Shown here one piece after another: positions 23,383-31,408 of a stretch of 31,408 nucleotides of DNA. The first letter of the stretch is position 1, and the number at the start of each line of letters is the position of its first letter. Source of the stretch: JAWXBM01 sp964602895. GTDB taxonomy: Bacteria > Pseudomonadota > Gammaproteobacteria > Xanthomonadales > SZUA-36. The notes under the pieces were generated by a model that searched no databases, had not been told where the DNA came from, and saw only the letters and a list, made by a program, of their open reading frames with translations. A program made the position numbers and the translations under genes. The stretch is from contig CAZRTG010000017.1 in the NCBI GenBank assembly GCA_964602895.1, positions 1 through 31,408 on the forward strand, in the 5' to 3' direction.

Positions 23383-25221
23383 TTGTATCTGCAACACTTT
23401 GGATTGACTGAAGCACCTTTTTCGATCACACCAGATCCTGCTTTCGTATACCTCAGTGCGGCACACCGCGAAGCTTTGGCTCATCTGCTTTATGGCGTAG
23501 GTAAGGGCGGATCCGGCGGGTTTGTGCAATTAACCGGTGAAGTGGGTACAGGCAAAACGACGATTTGTCGCTGCCTGCTTGAGCAGGTTCCGGAAGACAC
23601 TCTGATCGCCTTGATACTCAATCCCCTGGTGACTCCAAAGGAATTACTGGCCTCAATCTGTGATGAACTGGGTGTTGATATCAGCCAGGCTGAAGACAGC
23701 AGCAAGAAAATGGTGGATGCACTCAATCACTATCTTCTACAACAATATGCTGCTGGCAAACGCGTAGTGGTCGTCATTGATGAGGCCCAGAATCTCAGTC
23801 CGGAAGCGCTGGAACAGGTACGCTTGCTGACCAATCTGGAGACCGCCAAACACAAGTTATTACAGATGGTATTGCTGGGCCAGCCTGAATTGCGGCAACT
23901 GTTGCAACGACAGAATCTCCGGCAATTGGCACAGCGTATCACGGCACGCTATCACCTGGCTCCGCTCAATGAGCAGGAGACGGTTGCTTACATCAAACAT
24001 CGGATGCGCGTCGCCGGTGCCCGCCAAAGCCATTTCAACCGTGGGGCATTGAAGGCCCTCTATCGTCGCTCGGGTGGTGTACCGCGCCTGATCAACATCA
24101 TTGCCGATCGTGCCCTGGCGGGAGCTTATGCGCAGGAGAAAGAACAGGTTAATGCTGCATTGGTTCATGCGGCAGCCGAAGAGGTTCAGCCCAGTGAAAA
24201 CCGCGTTAGCCAGCGCAGTGGCCTGGGCTACGCTTTTGCAGCCCTGGCCGTATTGGGCCTGAGCGGTTTGATACTGGCCTGGCAACAGGATTGGCTGATC
24301 GCTGATCCCGAACCGGTCACACAGGTCGATCAGGGTGGCCAGACCAATGACCAGACCAATGACCAGACCAATGGCCAGATCAATGGCCAGATCAATGGCC
24401 AGGCCAATGAAAGCATCATTCAAAACAAGACCGATCAGGTTGTATCAACGCTTCCTGCGACCTGGAGCGCAGGACCCGGCCCGGCGCCTGCGGCTGCAAA
24501 CATGGCAGCCACTGAAAAACCCGCAAACCCGGCCGCAAACCCAGCCGAAAATGCTGGCACAGGCTCCTTGCCTTTACGCGATCCCGCGTGGAGCTATGAG
24601 AGTGCTCCACGCGGAGCACAACTCACTGAAACCTGGTTGGCCGACCAACACCTGTTGGCTTACCCGGCGCTGGCTCAGTTGTGGAATGAATCCGGTCAGG
24701 TCAAAGCCCTGTTGCTGGCTTGTGAAGGTGTGGTGGCTACCGGCTTTGCCTGCTTAACCGAACGTGGAAACTGGGCCAGGGTAAAGCAATTGGGTTTGCC
24801 GGTGATACTGGTGTTACGCGTTAATGGTGATAAACATGTGTTATTACGCGGTATGAGCGGGCAACGTATTCTGTTGGGTGCAGGCTCCGAGCCACACTAT
24901 TTTCAGCGTGATCAAGTGGATGAATTTTGGATGGGCGAATACATCGTGGCCTGGCCACAGTCACCGGACTGGCCCGAGCAGATACGCCGTGGTGATGATA
25001 ATGCTGCGGTTGATATTGTATTCAGTATGGCGGCGCTGGCTGATCCTCCCTGGCAAGGCTTGCCAAAATTTGATGGTGAGTTTGAGCAATGGATCAAGGG
25101 TTTCCAGCAAAGCCACGGCTTACCGGCCGATGGCATTGTTGGGCCGCAAACGTTGTTGTACTTGATGGCGCCGGGAATTGTTGAACCCCGTCTTGCGCTG
25201 GAAAATCTGGAAGGTTCCTGA
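23383..25221 (+). CDS. gspA: GspA/ExeA-like AAA+ ATPase with peptidoglycan-binding domain (type II secretin assembly)
   Basis: A 612-residue inner-membrane protein. In Aeromonas, ExeA with ExeB opens a path through peptidoglycan for the type II secretin. MYLQHFGLTEAPFSITPDP is the family N-terminus. The ATPase has GEVGTGKT (52-59) and VVVIDEAQNLS (about 128-138). A membrane helix spans about 280-300. Then come a tandem QxN(D/G) linker (320-343), a C39-peptidase-like region (about 400-535) and a peptidoglycan-binding domain (about 565-605, FQQSHGLPADGIVGPQTL). The start is TTG 23383, after AGGA. gspB follows after 2 bp. MshM-type ATPases are related but lack the C-terminal part. Confidence 0.9.
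   Translation: MYLQHFGLTEAPFSITPDPAFVYLSAAHREALAHLLYGVGKGGSGGFVQLTGEVGTGKTTICRCLLEQVPEDTLIALILNPLVTPKELLASICDELGVDISQAEDSSKKMVDALNHYLLQQYAAGKRVVVVIDEAQNLSPEALEQVRLLTNLETAKHKLLQMVLLGQPELRQLLQRQNLRQLAQRITARYHLAPLNEQETVAYIKHRMRVAGARQSHFNRGALKALYRRSGGVPRLINIIADRALAGAYAQEKEQVNAALVHAAAEEVQPSENRVSQRSGLGYAFAALAVLGLSGLILAWQQDWLIADPEPVTQVDQGGQTNDQTNDQTNGQINGQINGQANESIIQNKTDQVVSTLPATWSAGPGPAPAAANMAATEKPANPAANPAENAGTGSLPLRDPAWSYESAPRGAQLTETWLADQHLLAYPALAQLWNESGQVKALLLACEGVVATGFACLTERGNWARVKQLGLPVILVLRVNGDKHVLLRGMSGQRILLGAGSEPHYFQRDQVDEFWMGEYIVAWPQSPDWPEQIRRGDDNAAVDIVFSMAALADPPWQGLPKFDGEFEQWIKGFQQSHGLPADGIVGPQTLLYLMAPGIVEPRLALENLEGS
24340..24411 (+). repeat. Six tandem 12-bp units inside the gspA-like gene
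   Basis: Units of the form CAGrnCAATGrn repeat exactly six times in frame: CAGACCAATGAC twice, CAGACCAATGGC once, CAGATCAATGGC twice, CAGGCCAATGAA once. They encode QTND, QTND, QTNG, QING, QING, QANE at residues 320-343, a hydrophilic linker just after the membrane helix. The pattern implies recent unit duplication. Confidence 0.93.
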
Positions 25222-25223
25222 TT

Positions 25224-26018
25224 ATGTCGATATTACTTGATGCACTGAAACGCTCTGAATCACAACGTGAACTCGGCAGTGTGCCCACACTGCAAACCAG
25301 TACAGAGTCGACGACACCGACACCCACCCATCTGCCTGCATGGATGCCATTTGGACTGGTGCTGATCGCAGCGGGCCTGATGACCTGGCTGGGTCTGGAG
25401 CAATTTCGTTTCGAAGAAATGCCAGGCAACGGGGAAATGGCGCAGCAGCAAACCGGGCCAGAGCTTTCTGCCAGTCCGATTGCTGCTGCAAACGTTGCGG
25501 AACAAAAACCGCCAGCTGCCGGGGAAAGCATCTTGCCCAGGCTCGCAGAGTCGCCCGTACAGCAGCCCGCTGCAGAACCAGCAGAAGTAGCATCCCCAAG
25601 GGCGGGTGTGCAGGTTCGTGACTATGCTGCCGGGCAAGCATCAGCCTCGACCTCTGACCCCATCCGTTCTGAAGAACCAACACGTGAAAATGCAGTTCGA
25701 CAGGCCGGGGTGGCCAAAGTTGAACTTGTGACAGCCGCAGAGACTCAGGCAGAAACTGCAAAGGCTGCTGCAACAGATCACTATGAGCCGGATATCATCA
25801 ACTACTGGCAGGTTCCGGAAAAAATGCGCGAAGGCTTGCCCGAATTGCGTATCTCGGTATTGGTCTATGCGGAATTGCCTGAAAACCGTTTTGTGCTGAT
25901 GAATGGTGAGCGTCTGCGTGAAGGAGAAGAATTGCCTAATGGGTTGCTGCTGGAGGAAATCCAGCGTGACCGGGCCATCTTCAATTACAGGAACTATCGC
26001 TTTTACCTCAAGAGCTGA
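25224..26018 (+). CDS. gspB: GspB/ExeB-like type II secretion protein
   Basis: A 264-residue bitopic membrane protein, partner of the GspA-like ATPase. The N-terminal MSILLDALKRSESQRE is the conserved cytoplasmic helix of GspB proteins. One membrane segment lies at about 40-57 (WMPFGLVLIAAGLMTWLG). A long alanine- and proline-rich periplasmic linker with low complexity follows. The C-terminal GspB domain (about 205-264) contains LPELRISVLVYAELPENRFV, MNGERLREGEEL and the end FNYRNYRFYLKS. The ATG is 2 bp after the gspA stop. In E. coli and Aeromonas such proteins help insert or stabilise the secretin. Confidence 0.88.
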   Translation: MSILLDALKRSESQRELGSVPTLQTSTESTTPTPTHLPAWMPFGLVLIAAGLMTWLGLEQFRFEEMPGNGEMAQQQTGPELSASPIAAANVAEQKPPAAGESILPRLAESPVQQPAAEPAEVASPRAGVQVRDYAAGQASASTSDPIRSEEPTRENAVRQAGVAKVELVTAAETQAETAKAAATDHYEPDIINYWQVPEKMREGLPELRISVLVYAELPENRFVLMNGERLREGEELPNGLLLEEIQRDRAIFNYRNYRFYLKS

Positions 26019-26020
26019 TT

Positions 26021-26719
26021 TTGGCAAGTTCATCCAATATTGGCATTGTCACAAACTGGTCAGCCGCTGGACCTGCCAATCCTTATGCCATCGTCAGTAT
26101 TTCCCTGTTGTGCCTGGTCATGCTCAGTCTGTATTCCTTTTCCAATCCGTTGCTGCAACAGGCACTGATTGAAGTGCTGGGCGTGAATCCGCAAGCGGTT
26201 GCGAAGTTGATCCATTCCGATACGCTGGGCTGGTGGAATTATCCAGCCATTACGGTTTTGACCGCAGTGTTCGTTCATGCCAACTGGATACACCTGGCAG
26301 GTAACCTGGCGTACCTGTGGGTTTTTGGGCTGCCGCTGGAGAGTCGTCTTGGATCGGTACCGTTTTTATTGATTTTCATTGCCGGTGGTGCACTGGCCAA
26401 TATCAGTGTGGCACTCAGTCAGGGGCAACTGGACACGCCGATCATCGGTGCCAGTGGCGCGGTTTCAGCAATAGTGGGTTGTTACCTTGGTCTTTTGCCG
26501 TCGCGACAGATCGGCCTGTTCCTGCCGTTGGGGCTTTATCTGCAGTTTGCTCAGGTGCCGTCACTGCTGGTTATTGGTTCCTGGTTTACATTACAGTTGC
26601 TTTATACCGTATTTGGCCCCATAAATGCCGCTGTAGCCTGGTGGAACCACCTGGCTGGATTCGCGCTCGGCCTCAGCCTCATGCTGTTGTATCGGGCATT
26701 AAGGCAATTCAGGGTGTAA
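26021..26719 (+). CDS. Rhomboid-family intramembrane serine protease
   Basis: A 232-residue polytopic membrane protein with about six helices. The catalytic dyad is seen as GASGAVSAIVG with S145 and WNHLAGFALG with H210. HANWIHLAGNLAYLWVFG supplies the oxyanion residue N95. These match general bacterial rhomboids, which cleave membrane-spanning substrates. No ATG precedes the first helix in frame; the best start is TTG 26021, two bases after the gspB stop, with AAGAG as a modest ribosome binding site. This packing suggests cotranscription with gspA-gspB. Substrate unknown. A rhombosortase role is considered and not favoured. Confidence 0.85.
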   Translation: MASSSNIGIVTNWSAAGPANPYAIVSISLLCLVMLSLYSFSNPLLQQALIEVLGVNPQAVAKLIHSDTLGWWNYPAITVLTAVFVHANWIHLAGNLAYLWVFGLPLESRLGSVPFLLIFIAGGALANISVALSQGQLDTPIIGASGAVSAIVGCYLGLLPSRQIGLFLPLGLYLQFAQVPSLLVIGSWFTLQLLYTVFGPINAAVAWWNHLAGFALGLSLMLLYRALRQFRV

Positions 26720-26749
26720 ACCTTTCACAGCAAATGGGTTATCAATCAA

Positions 26750-27082
26750 ATGGCGCTTAAAAAGCCCTTGTACAAAGTCATCTTTTTCAATCACGGCAAA
26801 GTCTACGAGTTATTCAGTAAAAGCGTGAGTAGCAGTGGTATGTGGGGTTTTGTTGAAGTTTCAGACCTGGTGTTTGAAACCGGTGAAGGCCTGGTGGTAG
26901 ATCCTACCGAAGAAAAAATGCGTCAGGAGTTTTCTGGCGCCCGGGTTTTGCATCTGCCGATACAAAGCATCGTCCGTATTGAAGAAGTAGACAAACGTGG
27001 CAAATGCATGATCCGGGACAAAGAGTCGGGTGAAAAGGTGACACCGTTCCCCATGTCTCCACCCGGGCGCGGTAGTTCCTGA
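26750..27082 (+). CDS. DUF1820 family protein
   Basis: A 110-residue soluble protein with no signal peptide. YKVIFFNHGKVYELFSK, then GFVEVSDLVFE and LHLPIQSIVRIEEVDKRG, are typical of the DUF1820 family found in gammaproteobacteria. The sequence looks like a small beta-rich domain with a proline-rich end (PFPMSPPGRG). Function is unknown. It is 30 bp downstream of the rhomboid gene and convergent with ctpA, with only 25 bp between the stops. The ribosome binding site is weak. Confidence 0.85.
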   Translation: MALKKPLYKVIFFNHGKVYELFSKSVSSSGMWGFVEVSDLVFETGEGLVVDPTEEKMRQEFSGARVLHLPIQSIVRIEEVDKRGKCMIRDKESGEKVTPFPMSPPGRGSS

Positions 27083-27107
27083 CCGATTGCCGGGTAATTC
27101 CTCCCCC

Positions 27108-28445
27108 TTAGCCCGTGTTTGTTTTTCGTGACAGCAGTTGGGCGCCTCGTAACAGCCTGAAAGCCTCGAACAGAGGAAAATCATCTTCCGGCTTTATGGT
27201 TTCTTCTGTTGCTGTGTCCTGAGAATCGCTGCCGGCTTCCAGGTGACGCTCCAGATCTGCTTCGCGCAGTCTGTCATCCGTCCGTTGCACCGGGTTCATC
27301 TGCTGTTGAACCGCCAGATCCGGCGTGATGCCTTCGGCCTGTATGGAGCGACCGGACGGTGTGAAGTAGCGTGCCGTGGTCAACTTGATTCCACCGCCAT
27401 TGCGCAGTGGCAACACGGTTTGTACCGAACCTTTGCCAAAAGTGCGTTCACCCAGAATCAAGGCCCTGCCATGATCCTGCAAAGCACCTGCTACGACTTC
27501 AGAGGCTGAAGCGGAACCACGATCAACCAGTAAAACCACCGGTATGTTTGGAAACCATTGGCCTTCTGTGGCGGTGAACTCCATCGCCATGCTGGCATGA
27601 CGACCCCGTATGGACACGATGGTACCACTGTCCAGAAAACCATCAGCTATATCGACCGCCGATTGCAACACACCACCCGGGTTGTTGCGCAGATCCAGCA
27701 CAATACCAGTAACCGGATTGTCCTCGGCCTTGATTGATTCAATCGATTCCTGCAGGTCTTTGGCACTTTCCCTGTGAAAATAGCTCAGACTGAAATAGGC
27801 AATACCGTTTGCATACAGGCGTGCCGCCAGTGCGGGTATTTTCAGCACCTTGCGTTCTACTACCATTGTTGTTGATTCGCCTTCGCTGTTCCGTACGACG
27901 ATTTCTACCTCACTGTCTGCCGGGCCGCTCAGGTCGTTTATGGCCTCCTGTAAATCCCGCCCTTTAACCGCTTTGCCGGCAATGGAAGTGAATGCATCGC
28001 CGGGGTTGATTCCGGCGTTGTCGGCCGGGCTGGGTACGATGACCTTACGCACCACAATACGGCCGTTTTCAGCTGCAACATCAACACCGATACCGACATA
28101 CTCACCGCGCGAACTGTGATCCAGGTCTTCATAGTCGTCGCCTGGCAAGTAAGCGGAATGAGGGTCCAGCTCTGACAGCATGCCGGTGATGGCCGCCCCC
28201 ATCAGTTGTTTGTCATCGACCTCTTCAACGTAGTTTTTTCTGACCTGATTGAATACATCGGTAAAAGTACGCAAATCGTCCAGGTTAAGCGAGCTGGAAA
28301 CACTGTCTGCTGCCTGACCATCCGGTGAGTCTGAGTCCTGCGCGATGGCAGAGAGGCTGTAGAGCAGCCAAACGCAGAAGATGAAACCCACGCAGAGAGA
28401 TTTCCGGTATGGGTTTGTCACGGGAACTGATCTTTGGTTTGGCAT
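27108..28445 (-). CDS. ctpA: Carboxy-terminal processing protease CtpA (S41 family)
   Basis: A 445-residue periplasmic serine protease. A signal peptide covers about 1-35 (FIFCVWLLYSLSAIAQ). The catalytic-domain front part contains MLSELDPHSAYL. A PDZ domain lies at about 105-195 (GEYVGIGVDV, PADNAGINPGD). The protease core has LDLRNNPGG, the nucleophile in GSASASE (S313) and the lysine of FGKGSVQ (K338), spaced as in E. coli Prc/Tsp. Such proteases trim lipoproteins and cell-wall hydrolases. It lies 12 bp downstream of envC; AGGA is 10 nt before the ATG. The C-terminus is acidic and variable. Confidence 0.94.
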   Translation of the reverse strand: MPNQRSVPVTNPYRKSLCVGFIFCVWLLYSLSAIAQDSDSPDGQAADSVSSSLNLDDLRTFTDVFNQVRKNYVEEVDDKQLMGAAITGMLSELDPHSAYLPGDDYEDLDHSSRGEYVGIGVDVAAENGRIVVRKVIVPSPADNAGINPGDAFTSIAGKAVKGRDLQEAINDLSGPADSEVEIVVRNSEGESTTMVVERKVLKIPALAARLYANGIAYFSLSYFHRESAKDLQESIESIKAEDNPVTGIVLDLRNNPGGVLQSAVDIADGFLDSGTIVSIRGRHASMAMEFTATEGQWFPNIPVVLLVDRGSASASEVVAGALQDHGRALILGERTFGKGSVQTVLPLRNGGGIKLTTARYFTPSGRSIQAEGITPDLAVQQQMNPVQRTDDRLREADLERHLEAGSDSQDTATEETIKPEDDFPLFEAFRLLRGAQLLSRKTNTG

Positions 28446-28457
28446 AACTTTGGTTTC

Positions 28458-29636
28458 CTACCTTTTCAACCAGGCGGCTGGATCCAGTGCCTTGCCGTCT
28501 TTTCTCAATTCAAAGTAAAGCCCTTGTTCCCCCGCGCTGTTGCTGCCTACAGTGGCGATCACGTTGCCGGGCTCTACCCAATCACCCACTTCCCACAGCA
28601 AGCTCTCATTGTAGCCATAAAGGCTCATGAAACCCTCGCCGTGATCGATGATGATCATCAAACCATAACCGCGTAACCAATCCGCGAAGGCCACACGGCC
28701 ATAGGCCACACTCTCAACTTCCTGACCCGGCGAGGCATCGAAAACCCATCCGTGCCAATACATGCCGCCACTGCGCTGTTGCCCAAATGCTTTTCGAACC
28801 CTGGCATCAACAGGTGTGGGTAGTTTGCCTTTTTGCGCACTCACCGACAGGTGCTGGCCCAGGTCGCTGGGTATATCGGCCAGCACATCGGTGAGTTTAT
28901 CCAATAAAGCTTCAAGGTCCAGTCGGTTTTTCTCAAATTCCTTGAGCTGTGCTTCACCACTGCCGATCTGCTTTTGCAAGTCAGCCAGTACCAGCTGCCG
29001 TTTTTCACGCTGCTGCTGTTTCAACAGCAATTCCTGCTGCTGTAATTTTTGCGCATCGGCAATTTCCTGCAATTGCAATTCGATACTCCGGTAAATGGCC
29101 TCCAGGCTGGCCAGTATTTCACGTAATTCGACAATTTTTCTGGTCTGGGCCCGATTGATGTGATCGTAGTAAGCCAGCATTCGGCTGAGTTCGGCAGGGC
29201 TGTCCTGATTGAGCACCAGCTTCAGGCGCGACTGCCTCGACAGCCGATAGGTGTCGCTGATTTGCCTGGCCAGCTGTTCCTGGTCCAGCTGCATTTGTTG
29301 CAATTGCTGCTCACGTTCCTGTTCCAGGCGGGCGAGCTCAATTCCATGTTCGGCCAGTTGCGCGTCCAGTGTGCGTATTGCCTGGCTGGATTGCTGGATG
29401 GACAGATCCAGTGCCTTCAACTGGTCCTGCTCGGCACGATGGTCGGAACGCGCTGACGACAGGCTCTGCTGCAGTTGCTGAATATCCTGCTGCAACTGGA
29501 CCAGCTGTTGCTCTACTTGCTGCTGACGTGATGTTGGTTCATTTTCATTCTGTGCCATCAATTCCGAAGCACAGCACAGGCTCACGAACAACAGGCATGA
29601 TGCCAGGCCAGTCGGGCTGAACCTCAAAGCGTGCAT
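28458..29636 (-). CDS. envC: Murein hydrolase activator EnvC
   Basis: A 392-residue periplasmic protein that activates AmiA/AmiB amidases at the septum when recruited by FtsEX in E. coli (419 aa). An N-terminal signal peptide ends near residue 28. A long glutamine-rich coiled coil follows (about 35-250), including the region that contacts FtsX in E. coli. The C-terminal LytM domain (about 290-388) shows GYGLMIIIDHGEGFMSLYGYN and LYFELRKDGKALDP as separate stretches. The zinc ligands of active LytM enzymes are lost (WHGWVFD in place of HxGxD; LYFE in place of HxHFE), the hallmark of a regulator. It sits 6 bp after gpmI. Confidence 0.94.
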   Translation of the reverse strand: MHALRFSPTGLASCLLFVSLCCASELMAQNENEPTSRQQQVEQQLVQLQQDIQQLQQSLSSARSDHRAEQDQLKALDLSIQQSSQAIRTLDAQLAEHGIELARLEQEREQQLQQMQLDQEQLARQISDTYRLSRQSRLKLVLNQDSPAELSRMLAYYDHINRAQTRKIVELREILASLEAIYRSIELQLQEIADAQKLQQQELLLKQQQREKRQLVLADLQKQIGSGEAQLKEFEKNRLDLEALLDKLTDVLADIPSDLGQHLSVSAQKGKLPTPVDARVRKAFGQQRSGGMYWHGWVFDASPGQEVESVAYGRVAFADWLRGYGLMIIIDHGEGFMSLYGYNESLLWEVGDWVEPGNVIATVGSNSAGEQGLYFELRKDGKALDPAAWLKR

Positions 29637-29642
29637 GTCGCT

Positions 29643-31190
29643 CTATTCAGGGCCGGTCAGCAATAACGATTGGCCGGTCATTTCAATGGGTTGCTGCAGC
29701 CCCAACAGCTCAAGCATGGTCGGGGCGATATCACGCAGGGAACCGCCGGCTTTGAGGCGGCCTGGCCGGCCACGGAACAGCAAAGGCACCGGATTGGTGG
29801 TATGGGCTGTATGGGGCTGGCCGCTGATGGGATCCAGCATTTGTTCAACATTGCCATGATCGGCAGTAATCAACAATTCACCACCGCATTCATCAACGGC
29901 TTGCAGCACGACCTCCAGGCACCGATCGACCGCCTCAACAGCTGCTACGGCGGCTTGCATGATGCCACTGTGCCCTACCATGTCCGGATTGGCCACGTTG
30001 CAGATGATGACATCATACTCGTCAGAACGGATTGCCTGTGCCAGCCGTTGTGCCAGCTCTGGCGCACTCATCTCGGGCTGCAAATCATAGGTTGCAACCT
30101 TGGGAGAGGGTATCAACACGCGTTGTTCCAGCGGAAAAGGTTCTTCCCGGCCACCGTTGAAGAAAAAAGTAACATGTGCGTACTTTTCGGTTTCTGCAAT
30201 ACGCAATTGCTTCAGGCCCTGTTCGGACAGTATTTCCCCAAACAATCGCGGCAGTTCCGTTGGTGGGAACGCGATGCTCACCTTCATGCCTTCCTGGTAT
30301 TCAGTCATGCAGACAAATGCAGCCAGTTCAATCTTGCGCCGTTTGAAACCGACAAAAGGCTCGTCCACAAACGCCCGGGTGATTTCTCTGGCGCGATCTG
30401 CACGGAAATTGACAAAAATCATGCTGTCACCATCCTGTATGGGTGTTGCACCGACGATGACCGTAGGCTGTACAAATTCATCGTTTTCATCACGTGCATA
30501 GGCTTTATCCAAGGCTGCAGTAGCCGATTCAGCCTGAACGTCGGATTGGGCATCGGCCACTGCCAGATAAGCCCGCTGGACCCGGTCCCAGCGCTGGTCG
30601 CGGTCCATGGCGTAATAACGCCCGCTGACCGAGTTGATTCGGATTCCGCCCAAGCGGTCAACCAGGGCTTGCAGGGCGGCTATGGATCCTGCGGCGCTGC
30701 GTGGTGGTGTATCACGACCATCAAGAAACAGATGCAAGGCAATTTTTCCTGCGCCGCGATCGTGCGCCAGTTTGACCATGGCCTGGAAATGTTCTTCATG
30801 ACTGTGCACCCCGCCGGGTGAAAGCAAACCCATGATGTGTACTGTGCCGTCCCGGGCTTTGGCTGCGTCTACGCCGGAGCAAAGTGCTTCATTGCGTTCG
30901 AAGCTGCCGTCGCTGATGGCCAGGCTGATACGGCTGAAATCCTGGTAAACAATTCGACCTGCGCCGATGTTCATATGGCCAACCTCCGAGTTGCCCATTT
31001 GCCCGGCCGGTAAACCTACGGCTTCCCCGGACGTGTTCAGCAGGCTGTGCGGGTTCTCAGCCCACAAACGATCCCAACAGGGTGTATGTGCCTGTGCAAT
31101 CGCATTGTGTCCGGTTTCTTCGCGGTAACCCCAACCATCCAGGATCATGAGTACCAAGGGCTTGTTATGGGGCTTTCGGTTGTTTGACAT
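29643..31190 (-). CDS. gpmI: 2,3-bisphosphoglycerate-independent phosphoglycerate mutase
   Basis: A 515-residue cytoplasmic, manganese-dependent enzyme interconverting 3- and 2-phosphoglycerate in glycolysis and gluconeogenesis. LMILDGWGYRE holds metal ligand D18. GNSEVGHMNIGAGR holds the phosphorylated serine S68. HIMGLLSPGGVHSHEEH, FLDGRDTPPRS, NFRADRAREITRAF, ANPDMVGHSG and ITADHGNVEQM complete the alkaline-phosphatase-like fold. Length is typical (about 510 aa). AGGA lies 7 nt before ATG 31190. It is the first gene of a gpmI-envC-ctpA run; gpmI-envC adjacency is conserved with E. coli. Confidence 0.96.
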   Translation of the reverse strand: MSNNRKPHNKPLVLMILDGWGYREETGHNAIAQAHTPCWDRLWAENPHSLLNTSGEAVGLPAGQMGNSEVGHMNIGAGRIVYQDFSRISLAISDGSFERNEALCSGVDAAKARDGTVHIMGLLSPGGVHSHEEHFQAMVKLAHDRGAGKIALHLFLDGRDTPPRSAAGSIAALQALVDRLGGIRINSVSGRYYAMDRDQRWDRVQRAYLAVADAQSDVQAESATAALDKAYARDENDEFVQPTVIVGATPIQDGDSMIFVNFRADRAREITRAFVDEPFVGFKRRKIELAAFVCMTEYQEGMKVSIAFPPTELPRLFGEILSEQGLKQLRIAETEKYAHVTFFFNGGREEPFPLEQRVLIPSPKVATYDLQPEMSAPELAQRLAQAIRSDEYDVIICNVANPDMVGHSGIMQAAVAAVEAVDRCLEVVLQAVDECGGELLITADHGNVEQMLDPISGQPHTAHTTNPVPLLFRGRPGRLKAGGSLRDIAPTMLELLGLQQPIEMTGQSLLLTGPE

Positions 31191-31408
31191 GCTGGATTCC
31201 TGACTGAGTATTTGCGGCTGTATGTGGAAACTTGTAATGTGCGCTGGCAGTCACCACTTGTAACGGGCTGGCATTTTTCATCGCAAGCGTTTTCTGAGTC
31301 CGACAGACTCCTGGGGCGCAATTATTCCATAAACAGCCAGCAGGAATCAGAGCAGGTTTGCTTTATCAGACAGCGCTCGCCTTTTGTGAGCATGCAATAC
31401 AATCAGAG
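31191..31408 (-). promoter_or_regulatory. Region upstream of gpmI with a short palindromic element
   Basis: This 218-bp stretch reaches the window edge. It contains the gpmI ribosome binding site (AGGA near 31.2 kb) and a 5-bp inverted repeat, GAGTC-CGACA-GACTC (31296-31310). The repeat is embedded in a distinctive GC-richer block. No coding frame is supported. A promoter for the gpmI operon is expected here; TATGGAATAAT on the minus strand is one possible -10 region, with low certainty. Confidence 0.35.

Noticed and set aside
24340..24411. CRISPR-like array
   Set aside because: Units are 12 bp, contiguous without spacers, and in frame with a real protein.
23860..24423. Minus-strand frame with a repeated IDLAIGLVIGL pattern opposite gspA
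   Set aside because: It is the complement of the 12-bp tandem repeat in the coding strand; the hydrophobic pattern is a by-product.
26021..26719. Rhombosortase
   Set aside because: The HANWIHLAGN and GASG contexts are those of general bacterial rhomboids, and no GlyGly-CTERM protein is visible in the window. It is kept only as a possibility to test.

Overview
The window is a chromosomal housekeeping segment of a gammaproteobacterium, at roughly 50-55 % G+C by eye. Gene order points to a Pseudomonadales/Cellvibrionales-like lineage. The trxA-rho pair with divergent rhlB is the order known from Escherichia coli. The ftsE-ftsX-rpoH block and gpmI-envC-ctpA are also gammaproteobacterial. The cytochrome oxidase order coxB-coxA-ctaG-coxC-[DUF2909]-SURF1-hypothetical-ctaA-cyoE matches Pseudomonas. 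The fused aspartokinase/diaminopimelate decarboxylase is known from Xanthomonadaceae and some marine gammaproteobacteria. I cannot name the genus.

Left part (1-8.6 kb). rho (cut by the left edge) and trxA lie on the minus strand. rhlB starts divergently and is followed closely by ftsE and ftsX, which overlap by ATGA. Next come rpoH, with a strong ribosome binding site, an extended -10 element and a textbook terminator, and the lysC-lysA fusion. ftsY, which precedes ftsE in E. coli, is absent; rhlB sits in its place.

Middle (8.6-20.1 kb). On the minus strand, coxB (with a fused cytochrome c domain), coxA, a 42-aa membrane peptide, ctaG and coxC encode a caa3-type terminal oxidase and its copper chaperone. 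After one small plus-strand gene (DUF2909) follow SURF1, an SCO-like thioredoxin-fold protein, ctaA and cyoE, which overlap by a few bases each and supply assembly factors and heme A. gcvP, standing alone without gcvT or gcvH, lies downstream. It is convergent with lysC-lysA across a large hairpin.

Right part (20.1-31.4 kb). putA encodes a bifunctional proline catabolic enzyme without the DNA-binding domain. It is followed by gspA (exeA)-like and gspB genes for type II secretin assembly, a rhomboid protease gene packed against gspB, and a DUF1820 gene. On the opposite strand, gpmI-envC-ctpA couples a glycolytic enzyme to cell-wall remodelling. EnvC is the known periplasmic partner of FtsEX, whose genes are at the left end of the window.

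No mobile element, phage gene, CRISPR array, tRNA or rRNA was recognised. The most interesting structures are: a palindromic repeat present twice with compensated stem changes; an 11-bp inverted repeat with a third arm between ftsX and rpoH; a 12-bp coding minisatellite in the gspA-like gene; a tight gspA-gspB-rhomboid cluster; and an SCO-like protein that keeps CxxxC but appears to lack the copper-binding histidine. I see no clear-cut undescribed system. The gspA-gspB-rhomboid unit is the best candidate for an unexplored functional link.
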